Made by a program: the position numbers and the translations under genes. Below, one piece after another: positions 1-11,417 of a DNA stretch of 64,000 nucleotides; position 1 is the stretch's first letter, and every line of letters begins with the position of its first letter. This DNA comes from Clarkia xantiana subsp. parviflora (taxonomy: Eukaryota; Streptophyta; Magnoliopsida; Myrtales; Onagraceae), in NCBI GenBank assembly GCA_036873135.1, contig JAPTYO010000003.1, positions 24,204,001-24,268,000 on the forward strand. Direction: 5' to 3'. The notes beneath the pieces were generated by a model. The model saw only the letters and a program-made list of their open reading frames with translations. It had not been told where the DNA came from and ran no database searches.

Positions 1-655
1 ACAGACACATAAGTGAGATCCTGCAGTTTGGGAAGAAGTGATTATATGTTGATGAAATAAATATCGTAACTGAGTCAAATTGACCATTATTGTGAAAATT
101 AGGTTTTTTTTTTTTTTTTAATTCCTATTTTATGATACATTACTTAGTTGATGCATATGTGAAAATGCTATAAAAATGAGAATACATTATTTTTTTCAAG
201 TTTTACATGGTTAGATGTCATTTTAATCTCTGTCTCTAGGGAGCTGTTCCCGCGCAAAGCGCGTGATGATACATTTACACATGACAAAAATTAGGAGAAT
301 TAATAAAGCGGACTCAATCTGTCTTCTATAGTGTAATAGGCTTAAAGTTGATAGTAATAACTTGATAGTAATATAACCTGCAGTGCCATTGTCTCTCAGT
401 TGAGAACTTGGCGGATTGCAATTTTGGAACACATGTCACTGCTCAAATTATAACAATGAATTTATTATTTAGGAGGTTATAAAAATGAAGTAATTACATT
501 CACGCACATCATCAAATGTCTTCATTGTTCCGATCTCCGCATTCTTAGCATTGGTAATAAAACCATGATGTTCAATCTGACTGAATCTTGCTTACTTGCT
601 GTATCCAAGAGATACGACTATCTCAAGTAAAATTAATTTCTCTTAATTAGAAAAA
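1..655. other. Left flank, no confident gene
   Basis: AT-rich DNA left of the first LTR element. On the minus strand about 480-595 stays open for some 40 codons, but I recognise no domain and see no clear splice context, so I do not call a gene. The last five bases (656-660, GAGAT) are the left copy of the target duplication of the neighbouring element. Confidence 0.5.
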
Positions 656-660
656 GAGAT

Positions 661-1067
661 TGTTGGATCCTGGAATTACCGGGTTAATTTCCACGGTATC
701 TCCGAGCTCCTTAGTCTTCGAATTCCGGACACGCACCTGCAAAAGGGGACAATGCCAGGGCGAACCCCGGCGATCCCTCTCCGACGATCAAATTAGTAAC
801 CGTTCATATAAAGAGGGATCACTATTTTGTATATAATTTTTCATATCTATCCAATGTTAATCATAGGATTCTTTATATAAAATAACATAATAACAAGTAT
901 GGTATATAATCATTTATTGACGATGGCCGTTATGCTAACGGAATATTTAGGCAATTACTGTTATGGTAGTTGAATATTAATAGCTGATTGACCGTTATGG
1001 CATCAGACTATTTATAGTTAATACCTATTATGGTATCAAATAAATATGTTTATATCAATATCCATCA
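661..1067 (-). repeat. LTR (3' LTR in element orientation)
   Basis: 407-bp terminal repeat, TG...CA, matching 6891-7297 with five single-base differences that I counted. The shared ends and flanking GAGAT fix its borders. Confidence 0.9.
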
Positions 1068-1080
1068 TTTGCCCCCGAGG
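1068..1080 (-). other. Polypurine tract
   Basis: Directly inside the left LTR the minus strand reads CCTCGGGGGCAAA, a purine-rich tract in the position expected for plus-strand priming of a minus-oriented element. Confidence 0.75.
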
Positions 1081-1299
1081 CTGATGTAGGTTTTACCTGC
1101 ATTAGGCTTTATCCTGCTACCTTGCTTACGAATATGTCGATTTACTCTTCCGTCACCTTCATGATTCGTCAGCTTACTCTTATGCCAACTTGTTCATCAA
1201 TTCGTCCTTTCGTTGTCGTTAGAGCTCATCCTTACCCTTTCGTCAACTTAAGGTTTTACTTATTTGTTCCATCGTAAGACCATCGGGTTATAGTTACGG

Positions 1300-2060
1300 A
1301 ATGATTTATTCATTCGGTCGAACACATTCATATGAAGGGTGGTTTATCTACCTCCCCTTTTTCGTAAGACTCCCGAGGAGTAGTTGTGGGATGATCGCCT
1401 TTATCAGGTCGAACACCTTTGAATGAAGGGTGGTTTGTCTACCCTTTACATAATACTCCCGTGGAGTAATTGTGGGATGATCGCCTTTATCGGGTCGAAC
1501 ATCTTTGTATGAAGGGTGGTTTGTCTACCCTTTACGTAAGACTCCCGTGGAGTAATCGCGGGATGATCGCCTTTATCGGGTCGAACATCTTTGTATGAAG
1601 GGTGGTTTGTCTACCATTTACGTAAGACTCCCGTGGAGTAATCGCGGGATGATCGCCTTTATCGGGTCGAACATCTTTGTATGAAGGGTGGTTTGTCTAC
1701 CCTTTACGTAAGACTCCCGTGGAGTAATTGCGGGATGATCGCCTTTATCGGGTCGAACATCTTTGTATGAAGGGTGGTTTGTCTACCCTTTACGTAAGAC
1801 TCCCGTGGAGTAATCGCGGGATGATCGCCTTTATCGGGTCGAACATCTTTGTATGAAGGGTGGTTTGTCTACCCTTTACGTAATACTCCCGTGGAGTAAT
1901 TGTGGGATGATCGCCTTTATCGGGTCGAACATCTTTGTATGAAGGGTGGTTTGTCTACCCTTTACGTAATACTCCCGTGGAGTAATTGTGGGATGATCGC
2001 CTTTATCGGGTCGAACATCTATGAAGGGTGGTTTGTCCACCAACCCGTTCATGAGAAATA
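1300..2060. repeat. 86-bp tandem repeat array
   Basis: About eight units with the core ACTCCCGTGG spaced exactly 86 bp apart (starts at 1369, 1455, 1541, 1627, 1713, 1799, 1885 and 1971). The first unit is diverged and the last is shortened near 2020. Inner units are nearly identical, which suggests recent unequal exchange or slippage. The array lies inside the LTR element and has no evident coding role; 86 is not a multiple of three. Confidence 0.92.
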
Positions 2061-2195
2061 TTACTCTCTTGGAGTAGTTTAGGGATGACCGCCTCTTTGG
2101 ACGGACACCTTTGCATGAATGGCTGATCTCTCGCCTCTCCTTTCACGTAAAATATTGTCACCACCCTCTTCTGGTGGTAGCCTGTCTTGAAATCT

Positions 2196-2345
2196 GTGGA
2201 CGTGATAGCCACTTGAATACATGTGGACATGATAGCCACCTTGATCTTCGTGGTCATGATAGCCACCTTGATGTCCGTGGACATGATAGCCACCTTGAAG
2301 TTCGTGGACATGATAGCCATGTTGCGATGTGTGGACTTGACCACC
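2196..2345. repeat. 27-bp tandem repeat
   Basis: Five units starting GTGGAC or a variant at 2196, 2223, 2250, 2277 and 2304, plus a partial sixth at 2331. The 27-bp period keeps a frame open and would give a 9-residue repeat (HDSHLDVRG type) on the plus strand, but there is no sign of a real protein. Confidence 0.88.
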
Positions 2346-2404
2346 ATTTTTGAGGTTCGCAGTTGTAAATATAATATAACTTCGCGTCTTGATTGATCAC
2401 AATT

Positions 2405-2830
2405 GTAGGAGTGATATACCTACACACCAGATGAGAATCATAATGTAATATGGAGATAATATGAGATAAGCCTGATCACCGGATCATGGTGGTAGGAGTG
2501 ATATACCTACGCATCTGATCACGGAACTGTAATATAATATGGAAATATGCTTGATCACTGGATCATGGCTGTAGGAGTGATATACCTACGCACCTGACCA
2601 CGTGACTGTAATATAATATGGCAATATGCCTGATCACCGGATCATGATGGTAGGAGTGATATACCTACGAGCATGACGTCGTAATACGAATAATCAAAAG
2701 TGACATGAGTGATATAAATGCGCACCTGATGTCGTAATAGGAATAATCAAGGCGGCAGGAGTGATATACCTACACGCCTGAGAGTTGTTGTAGTTACAGT
2801 AGCGGGAGTGATATACCCGCGCACTTGATA
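2405..2830. repeat. ~79-bp degenerate tandem repeat
   Basis: The motif GTAGGAGTGATATACCTAC recurs at 2405, 2492, 2571 and 2650, then in decayed form to about 2830. Spacing is 87, 79 and 79 bp before it becomes irregular. Most units also share a stretch ending CCGGATCATG. Confidence 0.85.
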
Positions 2831-5800
2831 GAGTTTGAGAATAACACATTGGTGGTGCCCAGAAGCTACTTGTAATTTTTATAAAGGGTAATGGTGCCCT
2901 ATAAATGTTTGAGGTCTTCTTGTTGTCACTCCTGGTAGGTCTTCTGTCGTTTTATACGTTTGTGCGGCAGATCTAAGGATCATGGTTGCATGTTGTAAGT
3001 AAACTACGCACTTGATCGAATGAACGACGGTGAGCTGTAATATGGGACGTTTTCCCTTGTGAATGGCTTGTTTGCCAGAAAATGAATCCCAGTTCGGGTA
3101 TAAAGACGCACCGTTGGTGCTAGAGCGTAGGGGGGACCCTTACGCGTATCATTGTAATCAGATATAGATCTGAGCTAGAGTTATAACCGGATATAGATCC
3201 GAGTTTGAGTATAAGAGGGGTGTAGCGACACGTCTACTCTAGTTTATGTCGGGTGTTAGCCACCACGTTCTAATAAATAAGTTTGGTTTTAACCACCGCA
3301 GTTTTGACTCGGAATTTGGAGATTCCCAGTGAGTCTAAGTATTTGGAAACTAGGGTGTATATGTAGTCGCTAAGGCGTTAGTATTTGTGCAGTAAAGTAG
3401 TGAAGTAGCTATAGTGCTGCCTAGTACTCCCCTGCCCCCTAGGCTTGGGCGGAAATAACTTTTCGGGCAAGACTAAATGCTCTAAAAATAAAAGCAATAG
3501 GCATAATATAGTTGCTCTTAAAAAGATGCATAATGTAAAAGTTTGGGGGATGACTTTCCTGCTATGTAGCGGTTGTCCAGTTGCCCCCATGCCTTTAGTT
3601 TAGGGGCATGCGTTGCAGCATATCCTCCCATCGTTGTGGATTTTATTTTCCCACGTTGTGGGTATATTTGAGTACTGAGATACGTAAGAGCGTGCGTGTA
3701 TTGGACGCTCGTGTCCTCTTGATCTAGTCGTTGTATACTTGGATATACACTTTGGAGGCTTGCTCCTTTGTTTTCTCTTCCTGTTCATAGGATGTCGGAT
3801 TCGACAATCATTTGTTATGAATTTTCATAGGCTAAATTCATACTCATTTGAATTTTGCAAAGCACGCCATGGACAATAAATAGTGTATGGAATAGATTCT
3901 TCCCTGATTTCGGCATTTCGCGACACCTGTTGACTGATTTTGACCGCGGTTGACTATTGTTGACCGATTTGACTCCTGTCGAACGGTTTAATTGATGTTG
4001 ACCAGTTTGGTCAGTGTTTAACTGATTCTCTGGTTTGACCGATTCGATTGATGTTGACCGGTTTGGTCAGTTTTGACCGACATGATGCGGTATTAGCGGT
4101 TGTAGATAGATTAGAGGTTGTTTCTCTTCCATCTCCATACGTTTCCTCTGATGGCAAAAGGTAATAAGTTGTATATATATCATGCCCCCAAGCCAAGGAG
4201 AGGTGTCGCTTCTTCTTGGTTTATATAACATGCCTTAAGACAACACATGATGTGGAAGTAACATATTAGATAAAATGATGATGTAATCATTCATACATGT
4301 ATGCACCTACATATGCCCATGTTACGATACTAGTTTATGATAGAGCTATACATGTAGCATTATGATGTGGCAATCGAACACTCATAAAGTGTTTTGGGTC
4401 CCTCGTGACTAATTTCATATGAATTAGCAAGTAAAGTTTTACGCAACCGTTGATGAAACATGCACGCGGCACTTGGGAAAGTCCAAATTCATCTCTAAAT
4501 ATTAATCATCGTATGATTTATTAGACATTTATGCCCCCCACTTATAGGTTGCTAGTAACGCGGGTTGGTCCTCATGATAATGCCTAGGTTTTAACCCATA
4601 GGTTACCCTAGATAACTATGCACATTCATGCTTATATATATCAATTAGTACGTGCATGTAGCAATAAATGCATGCAGACATGTTATACTCAAAAGTGTAA
4701 ATAACTCATATAGGTACTTGTGTTAGCAACATCATCAACGCGATAGCCAACTTATTTAAATGAATAAGACACTTATCTTGCTAGCTTAGCTAGTAAGCTT
4801 CTTGGATGTGAGCTTTGGTGTTGATTCTCCATGCTTTAGCGAAGTAAACTCCTCATAACATAGACGAATGACGATAAACGTGAGCTTTTATGCGTAGCGA
4901 TAGTCAATGCCTCATAGATGGTGGTTCAACCATATTTGTTTGCTAAGATTACCTTCATACTAAAGAATAAAGATAACACCATATAATAGTGGTATTAAAC
5001 ATGAATGCTTATATTAAAATAAAATAATTAATTGTGAGTGTAATAGAGACTTCCCTGAATTTAACGATTTTGATACAATAGCTTCGCCATGAACCCAATG
5101 ATTACCCCAATGTTGGCCGGTTTGACCGACGGAGACCGATCTGACTTCTGGGGACCAATTTGACCTTTGGAGGCCGGTTTAACCAATTGAGACCGACTCA
5201 TTTAGTGTGGTCGACTGGTTTAATGATATGTTTGGTCAAGAACCTGCTTCGTCACTTTGTTGGGCTTCTGTTGGGCCATGAAGCTTCAGGTATATCATTC
5301 AATTTGTCTTTCTTTTGAGTGAAAAGCCTAGCTTTGGAGAAGTCTTTTTCGGTCGGAGGTGGAGCTCTCCCCGATCCGATAGCGGTGGACTCATGTTCGG
5401 ACTCTCGGGTCAAAGGACTATATATTAGAACTCTCCCATCAACGACGACTCTTCTCAGCCGGTGTCTTGGAGAGCTCAGGTTCCGACGACATGCTCATCC
5501 ACGAACATAGCGAGTCGTTACGGGGATTCGGAGTTTTCGATCTGAAGCAGTGGCCCTTCCCTCTCGCTTTCATGTATTGCCAAAATGATTTCTGTTGAGA
5601 GCTTCTGACGGTAACAAATCGAGGAGGCTCGTGTCGGCAAGTCCTTCGAGTCTGCCATGGATGGAGTCCAAAACCGAAGTCCTCCCCTTCGTTTTCATGT
5701 AGTAAAAACTTGAGGAAGAGGCCTCAAATTTTTTCCTTTGTAATGGACCTCCTACCTAATAAACCGAGCAACAAGTTAGGGACGGTGCTCTTTGGAAGTG

Positions 5801-6873
5801 AAACTGCTTTCCGGTCAAAGGAAGAGCTCTTTGCTAGCAGCACCAGCGAAGCTCTTTTAAAGTTGGAGGCGGAGCGTTTTCGATTTGCCAACGGCGGTGC
5901 TCCTTCGAGGTCCGAGGTAGAGGTCTTCGAGGGAGGTCCTTCGCCGTTCAGCTTTTTCCTATAACTGTTGTCCTTGTTCTTCTTCTACGGACCCGCCTTG
6001 GATCATGGCTACAGCTCCGTTGGCCTCTCATCCCTCACTTTAAATCGTTCTTCTCTTTCCTATGGGGGGAAGGTGATAATACAAAGGCCCCAATTTCATG
6101 GGTGGATGATTCCCGAGACTGGACCTCTTCCGATCCGACCCGATGTGTTATCTCCCTCGCCCGAAAAAGGAAACCGGATCAGACGAAATGGCCAAAATAA
6201 AAGTAAAACGAACGCAATAATATCATAAATAAATGTAAGCAGTAAATGCAATCTAAGAATGTTTCTCCTTCACCCGATAACTTGGTAACATTCATCTTTC
6301 CCCCAAAAGAGAACCCTAGCCGCGCTCATATATATGGGGTTATACAAATGACCACCGCCTCCACCAAAGCTGGAGATCACGATCCAATGGGTCAAGTTCA
6401 ACCATGACTAATGAAAACATATCATATTGAAACCCGATGCATGAGACCTAGCAGAGCGACGTCGAATGTGCCGGTGGAGTCTCATCAAATCTCGGATGTG
6501 GAATTCATATTTACCTTATCAGATCAAGCGATTAGATGCAGAAAGATGTTTCTATCGAGAAGCAATATTGTATATATATTTTGAATTATATATTATGTAA
6601 ATGACTTAAATATATCAATTAGATCACAATACGGTCGTTATGAATTGACATGCAAGTGCGAAACTCAATTATATATGCCTCTTACGGGGTTAAATCAAGG
6701 CAAATAAAAAAGTTAATAAAATTAATCTGATCGGGTCACCTTCTTTATGGAAATTGAGAGAGATAGGAATGTGCGATGAACTCCAACCATCACCTGATTC
6801 ATGACATGATTTTAATCTCTATGGATTTTTATTATCGAAGGAATCGAATCGTTCATGACTTATCGATCGAATT
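2831..6873. other. Element interior without recognisable genes
   Basis: The rest of the LTR-element interior. Stretches around 3925-4085 and 5100-5240 are rich in short TTGACC/GGTCA words. Short open frames occur (for example 5319-5510 and 5710-6228 on the plus strand), but none shows a retroviral, protease, integrase or reverse-transcriptase motif. I see no gene here. Confidence 0.6.
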
Positions 6874-6890
6874 CCCACAGACGGCGCCAA
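6874..6890 (-). other. Primer-binding-like tract
   Basis: On the minus strand the bases directly after the 5' LTR read TTGGCGCCGTCTGTGGG. A TGGCGCC start next to an LTR is typical of tRNA-primed plant LTR elements. The matching tRNA was not determined. Confidence 0.7.
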
Positions 6891-7297
6891 TGTTGGATCC
6901 TGGAATTACCGAGTTAATTTCCACGGTATCTTCGAGCTCCTTAGTCTTCGAATTCCGGACACGCACCTGCAAAAGGGGACAATGCCAGGGCGAACCCCGG
7001 CGATCCCTCTCCGACGATCAAATTAGTAACCGTTCATATAAAGAGGGATCACTATTTTGTATATAATTTTTCATATCTATCAAATGTTAATCATAGGATT
7101 CTTTATATAAAATAACATAATAACAAGTATGGTATATAGTCATTTATTGACGATGGCCGTTATGGTAACGGAATATTTAGGCAATTACTGTTATGGTAGT
7201 TGAATATTAATAGCTGATTGACCGTTATGGCATCAGACTATTTATAGTTAATACCTATTATGGTATCAAATAAATATGTTTATATCAATATCCATCA
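6891..7297 (-). repeat. LTR (5' LTR in element orientation)
   Basis: 407-bp partner of 661-1067, followed by the right GAGAT target duplication at 7298-7302. Confidence 0.9.
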
Positions 7298-7479
7298 GAG
7301 ATGGAGCAGTAATGTAAGCCCGGGTCAATGAATCCTCCAAAACATGCAACCTAAAATGGTCAAAACAAAGAATTTATAATTTTGATTTGGTGATACTGTA
7401 ACGTGGCACTATCTGAATCCGTTATAGTAATTTGTTTGAGTGAATATGAAGTTATAAGGTACCGATATAAGTAGGGTCA

Positions 7480-8010
7480 TCAGTTCAGTTTTGGCGACGA
7501 TGCAGTCCAAATGAGAGCACCCGGAGCCAGAATGTCGGGTTTTAGAAGTTCTGCACCTTGGAAACCAAAATCTTCAATGTTGGGACTCTACCAGAAAAAT
7601 AGTGCTACCTGAGGTGCTGACTTGTGTAGAATTGACATCAAACCATCTCCAATGCTATTCATTGCTTTGAAACTCTTTATCCTTCCAGTCCAATCTCGTA
7701 CGTTTGAGAGTTGTTGTAGTCTATGAGATTCTATATTGTTTTGTACCACATAGTTTTGGTCAGAAATCAAACTCGTATGTCATCCTCATCTCCAATGAGG
7801 CTACGGGAAGAACTGTACCATGGATTTGGTTGCACCGGTGATAAGAATCCCAGGGACACCAACTGGCGGGATCGATTTTTGTCCCACGATACACATTTTC
7901 AATGATAATAACGAAACCAACTGCGGGTGCTTAGCAAGGTGATGAATAATGTTCAAATCCCCAATCCTGACCAACAATAACCAAATGATAATGTGAAGAA
8001 AACTCATTAG
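7480..8010 (-). pseudogene. SBT2-like subtilisin protease fragment (pseudogene)
   Basis: Read on the minus strand, three blocks resemble the central part of plant SBT2-type subtilases. Near 7900 there is AVGFVIIIENVYRGTKIDP, then, after a change of frame, VGVPGILITGATKSM. Around 7600-7700 lies RDWTGRIKSFKA...GDGL...LHKSAPQVALF. Then, after an in-frame TAG, GAELLKPDILAPGALIWT, ending at a stop near 7480. In intact enzymes the last two blocks precede the catalytic Ser region, which I do not find to the left. The frame change, internal stop and missing catalytic parts make this a dead remnant. The LTR element lies just downstream in the gene's direction. Upstream exons could not be traced. Family call is from motif memory. 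Confidence 0.72.
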
Positions 8011-10240
8011 GATTATCCAAAAAAACTAAAAACCCAATTTGACATAATCAGAGGAAAACTTAACCTCAGCTTGAGAGATGCTCCCAAAGTCCATGAGAGT
8101 TAATAGATGGCCTTTTCACTTCATTTGTGTTAAACTTCTGTACCCTGATTTTAGATCCAGAAAGAAAAGAAGGATTATTATGCAAAACTGTCATGCCACG
8201 CAGCTTGTTAGCCAAATATCATGTCTAGCACTGACAACTCTTATGAGCCAGCATAAAATTTACCTAAATTTGAGTCGATTCAATCTAAAATATATGATTC
8301 CAAAATTATTAAGATATGCAGGAAATACCTGAAATCTAAACACAAAAACACGAATCAAGCATATTTAGTTAAAAATAATGTAAAATCAAACGATTTCTTC
8401 AAGACTAAGCAATGGAAAGTTGTCAAATTCAAGAGACCCTTAAATAGAATTGTTACCTAGAAACATCCAAGGTGCCACAAGTCGATCGTTGGTGGTACTA
8501 TACTCTCCATATACGTCTTTGATAGGTTCATGTATTGGAGGGTTTTCTTTGTAAATGCAGTTGAGTTTTTTTTTTTTAAATGATTCTTAGAGAAATTGCA
8601 GGGGGGGGGGGGGGGGGGGGGGGTCTCTTATGTACCTGGGTTCAGGTCTACATAGCACAGATGCTTGAAATTTTCTGTGCCAAAAATTGTAGACTAAATA
8701 TGAACAACAATCACAAAATTCTTCCAGCATGATGAAATGCAGATTAAATTTACAAATAGATAAGATCTTTAGAACACAATTATTGATTTTACCTAATGAA
8801 TCAAATAACTAATAAAAAATCAATAATAGATAATAAGTAAAAGTAAGAGACATTAATAACTTGTACTTTGGGTTAATCAATGGTGGTGACACCTCCTAGC
8901 GAGAGAGTTCAACCTGTGGTCGAGCCAATTAATGTTTACACAACAGTTGGTGGGGCACTTTCCAATGATTGATTCAGCAAAGTATATCATTTGCTTCCTC
9001 TGTAAAATATGCAGAAATCATGAATAAACTTAGCAAAAACCAGTTTATCATTACCAAGCATATCATTATCAACTTCACTGGAAAGGATAAGAAAATAAAT
9101 CAGCCATTAAGATCAGCAATTATAGACTTTCAATTTCATTGATCTTTTAATACATGTTTAACAAATACTGCACAAAGCATAATTGTTTTAGATGATTAGT
9201 CAATTGTATATCAATATCTAAATTATTCCTGCTCCAAAAATGTAAAGTAAAGAAATTGATAAACCTAAAATAATTAAGTAGATAACTTACATAGGAAGTG
9301 TAATTATGATAAACCCTAAACCAAGATAACCAATAACATATTTAACAAAGTATACTCACTGATGAACAATAAAACATGAATGAAGCATATTTAGTCAGAA
9401 ATAATGTATATTCGATTCCACCTAATGTTAATTAAACCTGATTTCGTCTCCTCGTTCTTTTGTGGTGGAACTTACATGCGTCTCTCGATTGAACTTAATT
9501 TCGTCTCCATGGTGGAACTTACTGTCGAAGCCACGCCCTTTCTTTGTCCGTCTCCATCACTTCTTCTTCTCTGCTTTGAAGAATCTAAATCTAAAAGCTT
9601 CTAAATTGATTCCTTAATAAATAAATGAAGACTGCATAATTATCCGATTATGGCCCTCTTCTTATTTAATCTGATGAAAATTATCCGATTTATTTTTCCA
9701 ATAAAAATCAACTTTTTTCTGGCTATAGCAAGAATGAAGGAACCTACTTGACGATGTGAGGGTCGAGGCGAATAGAAGCAGCAGCGACTGGCGAACATAA
9801 CAGGGGACTGCAGACTGGGGATGGGCATCGGGCTGACGAACAGCGAGACGAAATCGGTGGGCAACAGTGGACCGGCAGTGGAGTAGGACACATCTGTCGG
9901 CGGAAGCGGACTGACGGGCAAGGAGAAACCAAAGCGCAGTACCAGTATCTGGCTGCATCATTCGTCAGTGACACTCGTTGCACTACAAGCGTTTCTAAAA
10001 TCTAAATTGTCTCCATCAACTTCGGTTTGCTGCTCTATGACCGGTGTAATCTGATTATATAGTACATTTTTACTGGGTCCGATTGTGTAGTCTGGTTGAC
10101 AATCGGTTTGATTAAAAATGGCGCCTTTTGGAATGGAAGTACCCTAAAGGTGAGGACCATTCTCAATTTATATATTGGTAAAGTAGATATATATAAAAGC
10201 TAACCAAGAATGTGGGACAATATGTGCCATATTCTCAACT
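8008..10240. other. Intergenic DNA, no supported gene
   Basis: Mostly AT-rich. A 23-base G run sits at 8601-8623. Around 9640-9980 all three minus frames are fairly open and rich in Ser, Pro and Arg, but this reflects composition rather than a recognisable protein. Confidence 0.5.
8601..8623. repeat. Poly(G) tract, 23 bases
   Basis: An uninterrupted run of 23 G follows GAAATTGCA. Such long G runs are rare in AT-rich plant DNA and are also prone to assembly or sequencing error. Confidence 0.9.
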
Positions 10241-10247
10241 ATGACTA

Positions 10248-11155
10248 CGCCCCTGGCTCGGTGCCTGCCACTTCGACCGAATAGAACCAATATAGTCCAT
10301 GGATCCCGTGCCTCGTGATTGCATTTTCCTTTCCTATGACTCCGGTTGTGTATAGAGGCTGCTTTGTCTCGGGATTGTTAAACCGCACCTGTTTAGTTGA
10401 ATGTATTGAAACATATGTACCATGATCTTCCAAGAAACTAGAAAGAACATAGAAGTTAACTATTACCTCTAACTCCGAAGAATGAGCAGCTGCAAGTGCT
10501 AATTGCAGCGTGTATGTTCCTTTCGGATCCACAGTTTCAAGCTCGAATTTAATCTGCCAAGTCGTACCTTCGTAGGTATTGTTGTCTTTCTTCCTGAGTT
10601 TCAAGGTATGATAACTTGTCAAACAAAGGCATCTTTATAAGATTGAGTATTACTATCTTTAATTATGGGGTTTTTTTTTTCGTTTAAATTTCATAAAAAT
10701 AAAGATTCAGATTGCAGTTCTTTATCCTAGTAGGATCCAGAGATGTGTTTCCATGGAAGAATAACGTCAACCGATAACATGGGACATTTAGTCAAATTTT
10801 AACGTTAAATTGGACAGAGTTACATAGCTGTTCATTCAAGGAATTTTGTCTAACTATTTAGTTTAAAAAGAATTCAATTGGCTAGTTGCATTTTCGAGTA
10901 AAGTTCAACTAGCTATTTTGTATTTTTTTTCTAAGAAGGTATTTGGTTATTTACCCTTATAAATATTTTTTTTTTTTGCCATGAAATTAAAATTGGTTTG
11001 GAGAAAGAAAGAAAGTAACCTACTAACTTGTGCAAAGAACCAATCTTTTCTGTAACCACTAGAAGAAACATTGTAGATTAAATCTTCATCAACATAGAGC
11101 TCTGCATATCTTTCCTACAATCCAAATTGCATGAACTGATCAAGTAAACCAAATC
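10248..11155 (-). pseudogene. Truncated rhamnogalacturonan-lyase copy (derived from RGL-1 3' end)
   Basis: Corresponds to the last three coding exons and two introns of RGL-1 (about 19410-20555). Exon equivalents are 11020-11135, 10467-10593 and the first part of the last exon, ending near 10250. The intron between the first two is also clearly alike, so this is a DNA-level duplication, not a retrocopy. The copy lacks about 200 bp of that intron present in RGL-1. It is broken in three ways: a Trp codon of the GLWERYAELY block reads TAG, the first exon is one base short, and the conserved C-terminal YDYIR block is missing. It lies just upstream of the beta-galactosidase in the opposite orientation. 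Confidence 0.88.
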
Positions 11156-11267
11156 AATGACAGTTGATAAAAAAGGATCAGTCTGAGGTAACATATTATC
11201 CGGACGTTAACTTACCCAATTTAGCAAAAGTCACCTCTTTCTACTCCCCAAATCACTCTAAATCCAC

Positions 11268-11275
11268 TATAAATA
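11268..11275 (+). promoter_or_regulatory. TATA box of beta-galactosidase gene
   Basis: TATAAATA in a C-rich context, 143 bp before the start codon. It would place transcription start near 11300 and give a 5' leader of about 115-120 bases. Assigned by sequence and position only. Confidence 0.6.
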
Positions 11276-11417
11276 ATCCCCTAATGTCTCAATTGTTCTT
11301 CAAGGTCTCCAACATTTTCATTTCCCCAAATTATTAGTTGGTGTAAAGGAATTGATCTCAAATTTCCTTTACATCATTAGATACTAGGAGTTGAAATTTT
11401 CTCCAAGCAAATGATCA

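Larger units (their letters stand above)
661..7297 (-). mobile_element. Non-autonomous LTR retrotransposon (LARD-like), complete
   Basis: Two direct repeats of 407 bp (661-1067 and 6891-7297), each beginning TG and ending CA, flank a 5.8-kb interior. GAGAT stands immediately outside both ends (656-660 and 7298-7302), which is a 5-bp target-site duplication. A primer-binding-like tract abuts the right LTR and a G-rich polypurine tract on the minus strand abuts the left one, so the element reads right to left. No gag, protease, integrase or reverse transcriptase is visible; the interior is tandem repeats and short unrelated frames. It therefore resembles a large retrotransposon derivative that depends on another element's enzymes. 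I count five substitutions between the LTRs (about 98.8% identity), which points to recent insertion. Lineage (Ty3 or Copia) is not assigned. Confidence 0.9.

Noticed and set aside
2003..2353. Open frames on both strands with 9-residue HDSHLDVRG-type repeats
   Set aside because: Produced by the in-frame 27-bp repeat inside a non-coding LTR element; no gene context.
5319..6228. Short plus-strand frames as candidate gag or captured host gene in the first LTR element
   Set aside because: No zinc knuckle, protease or host-domain motif, and they are on the strand opposite to the element's orientation.
9640..9983. Possible small gene on the minus strand
   Set aside because: All three frames are open because of base composition, giving low-complexity Ser/Pro/Arg text with no domain.
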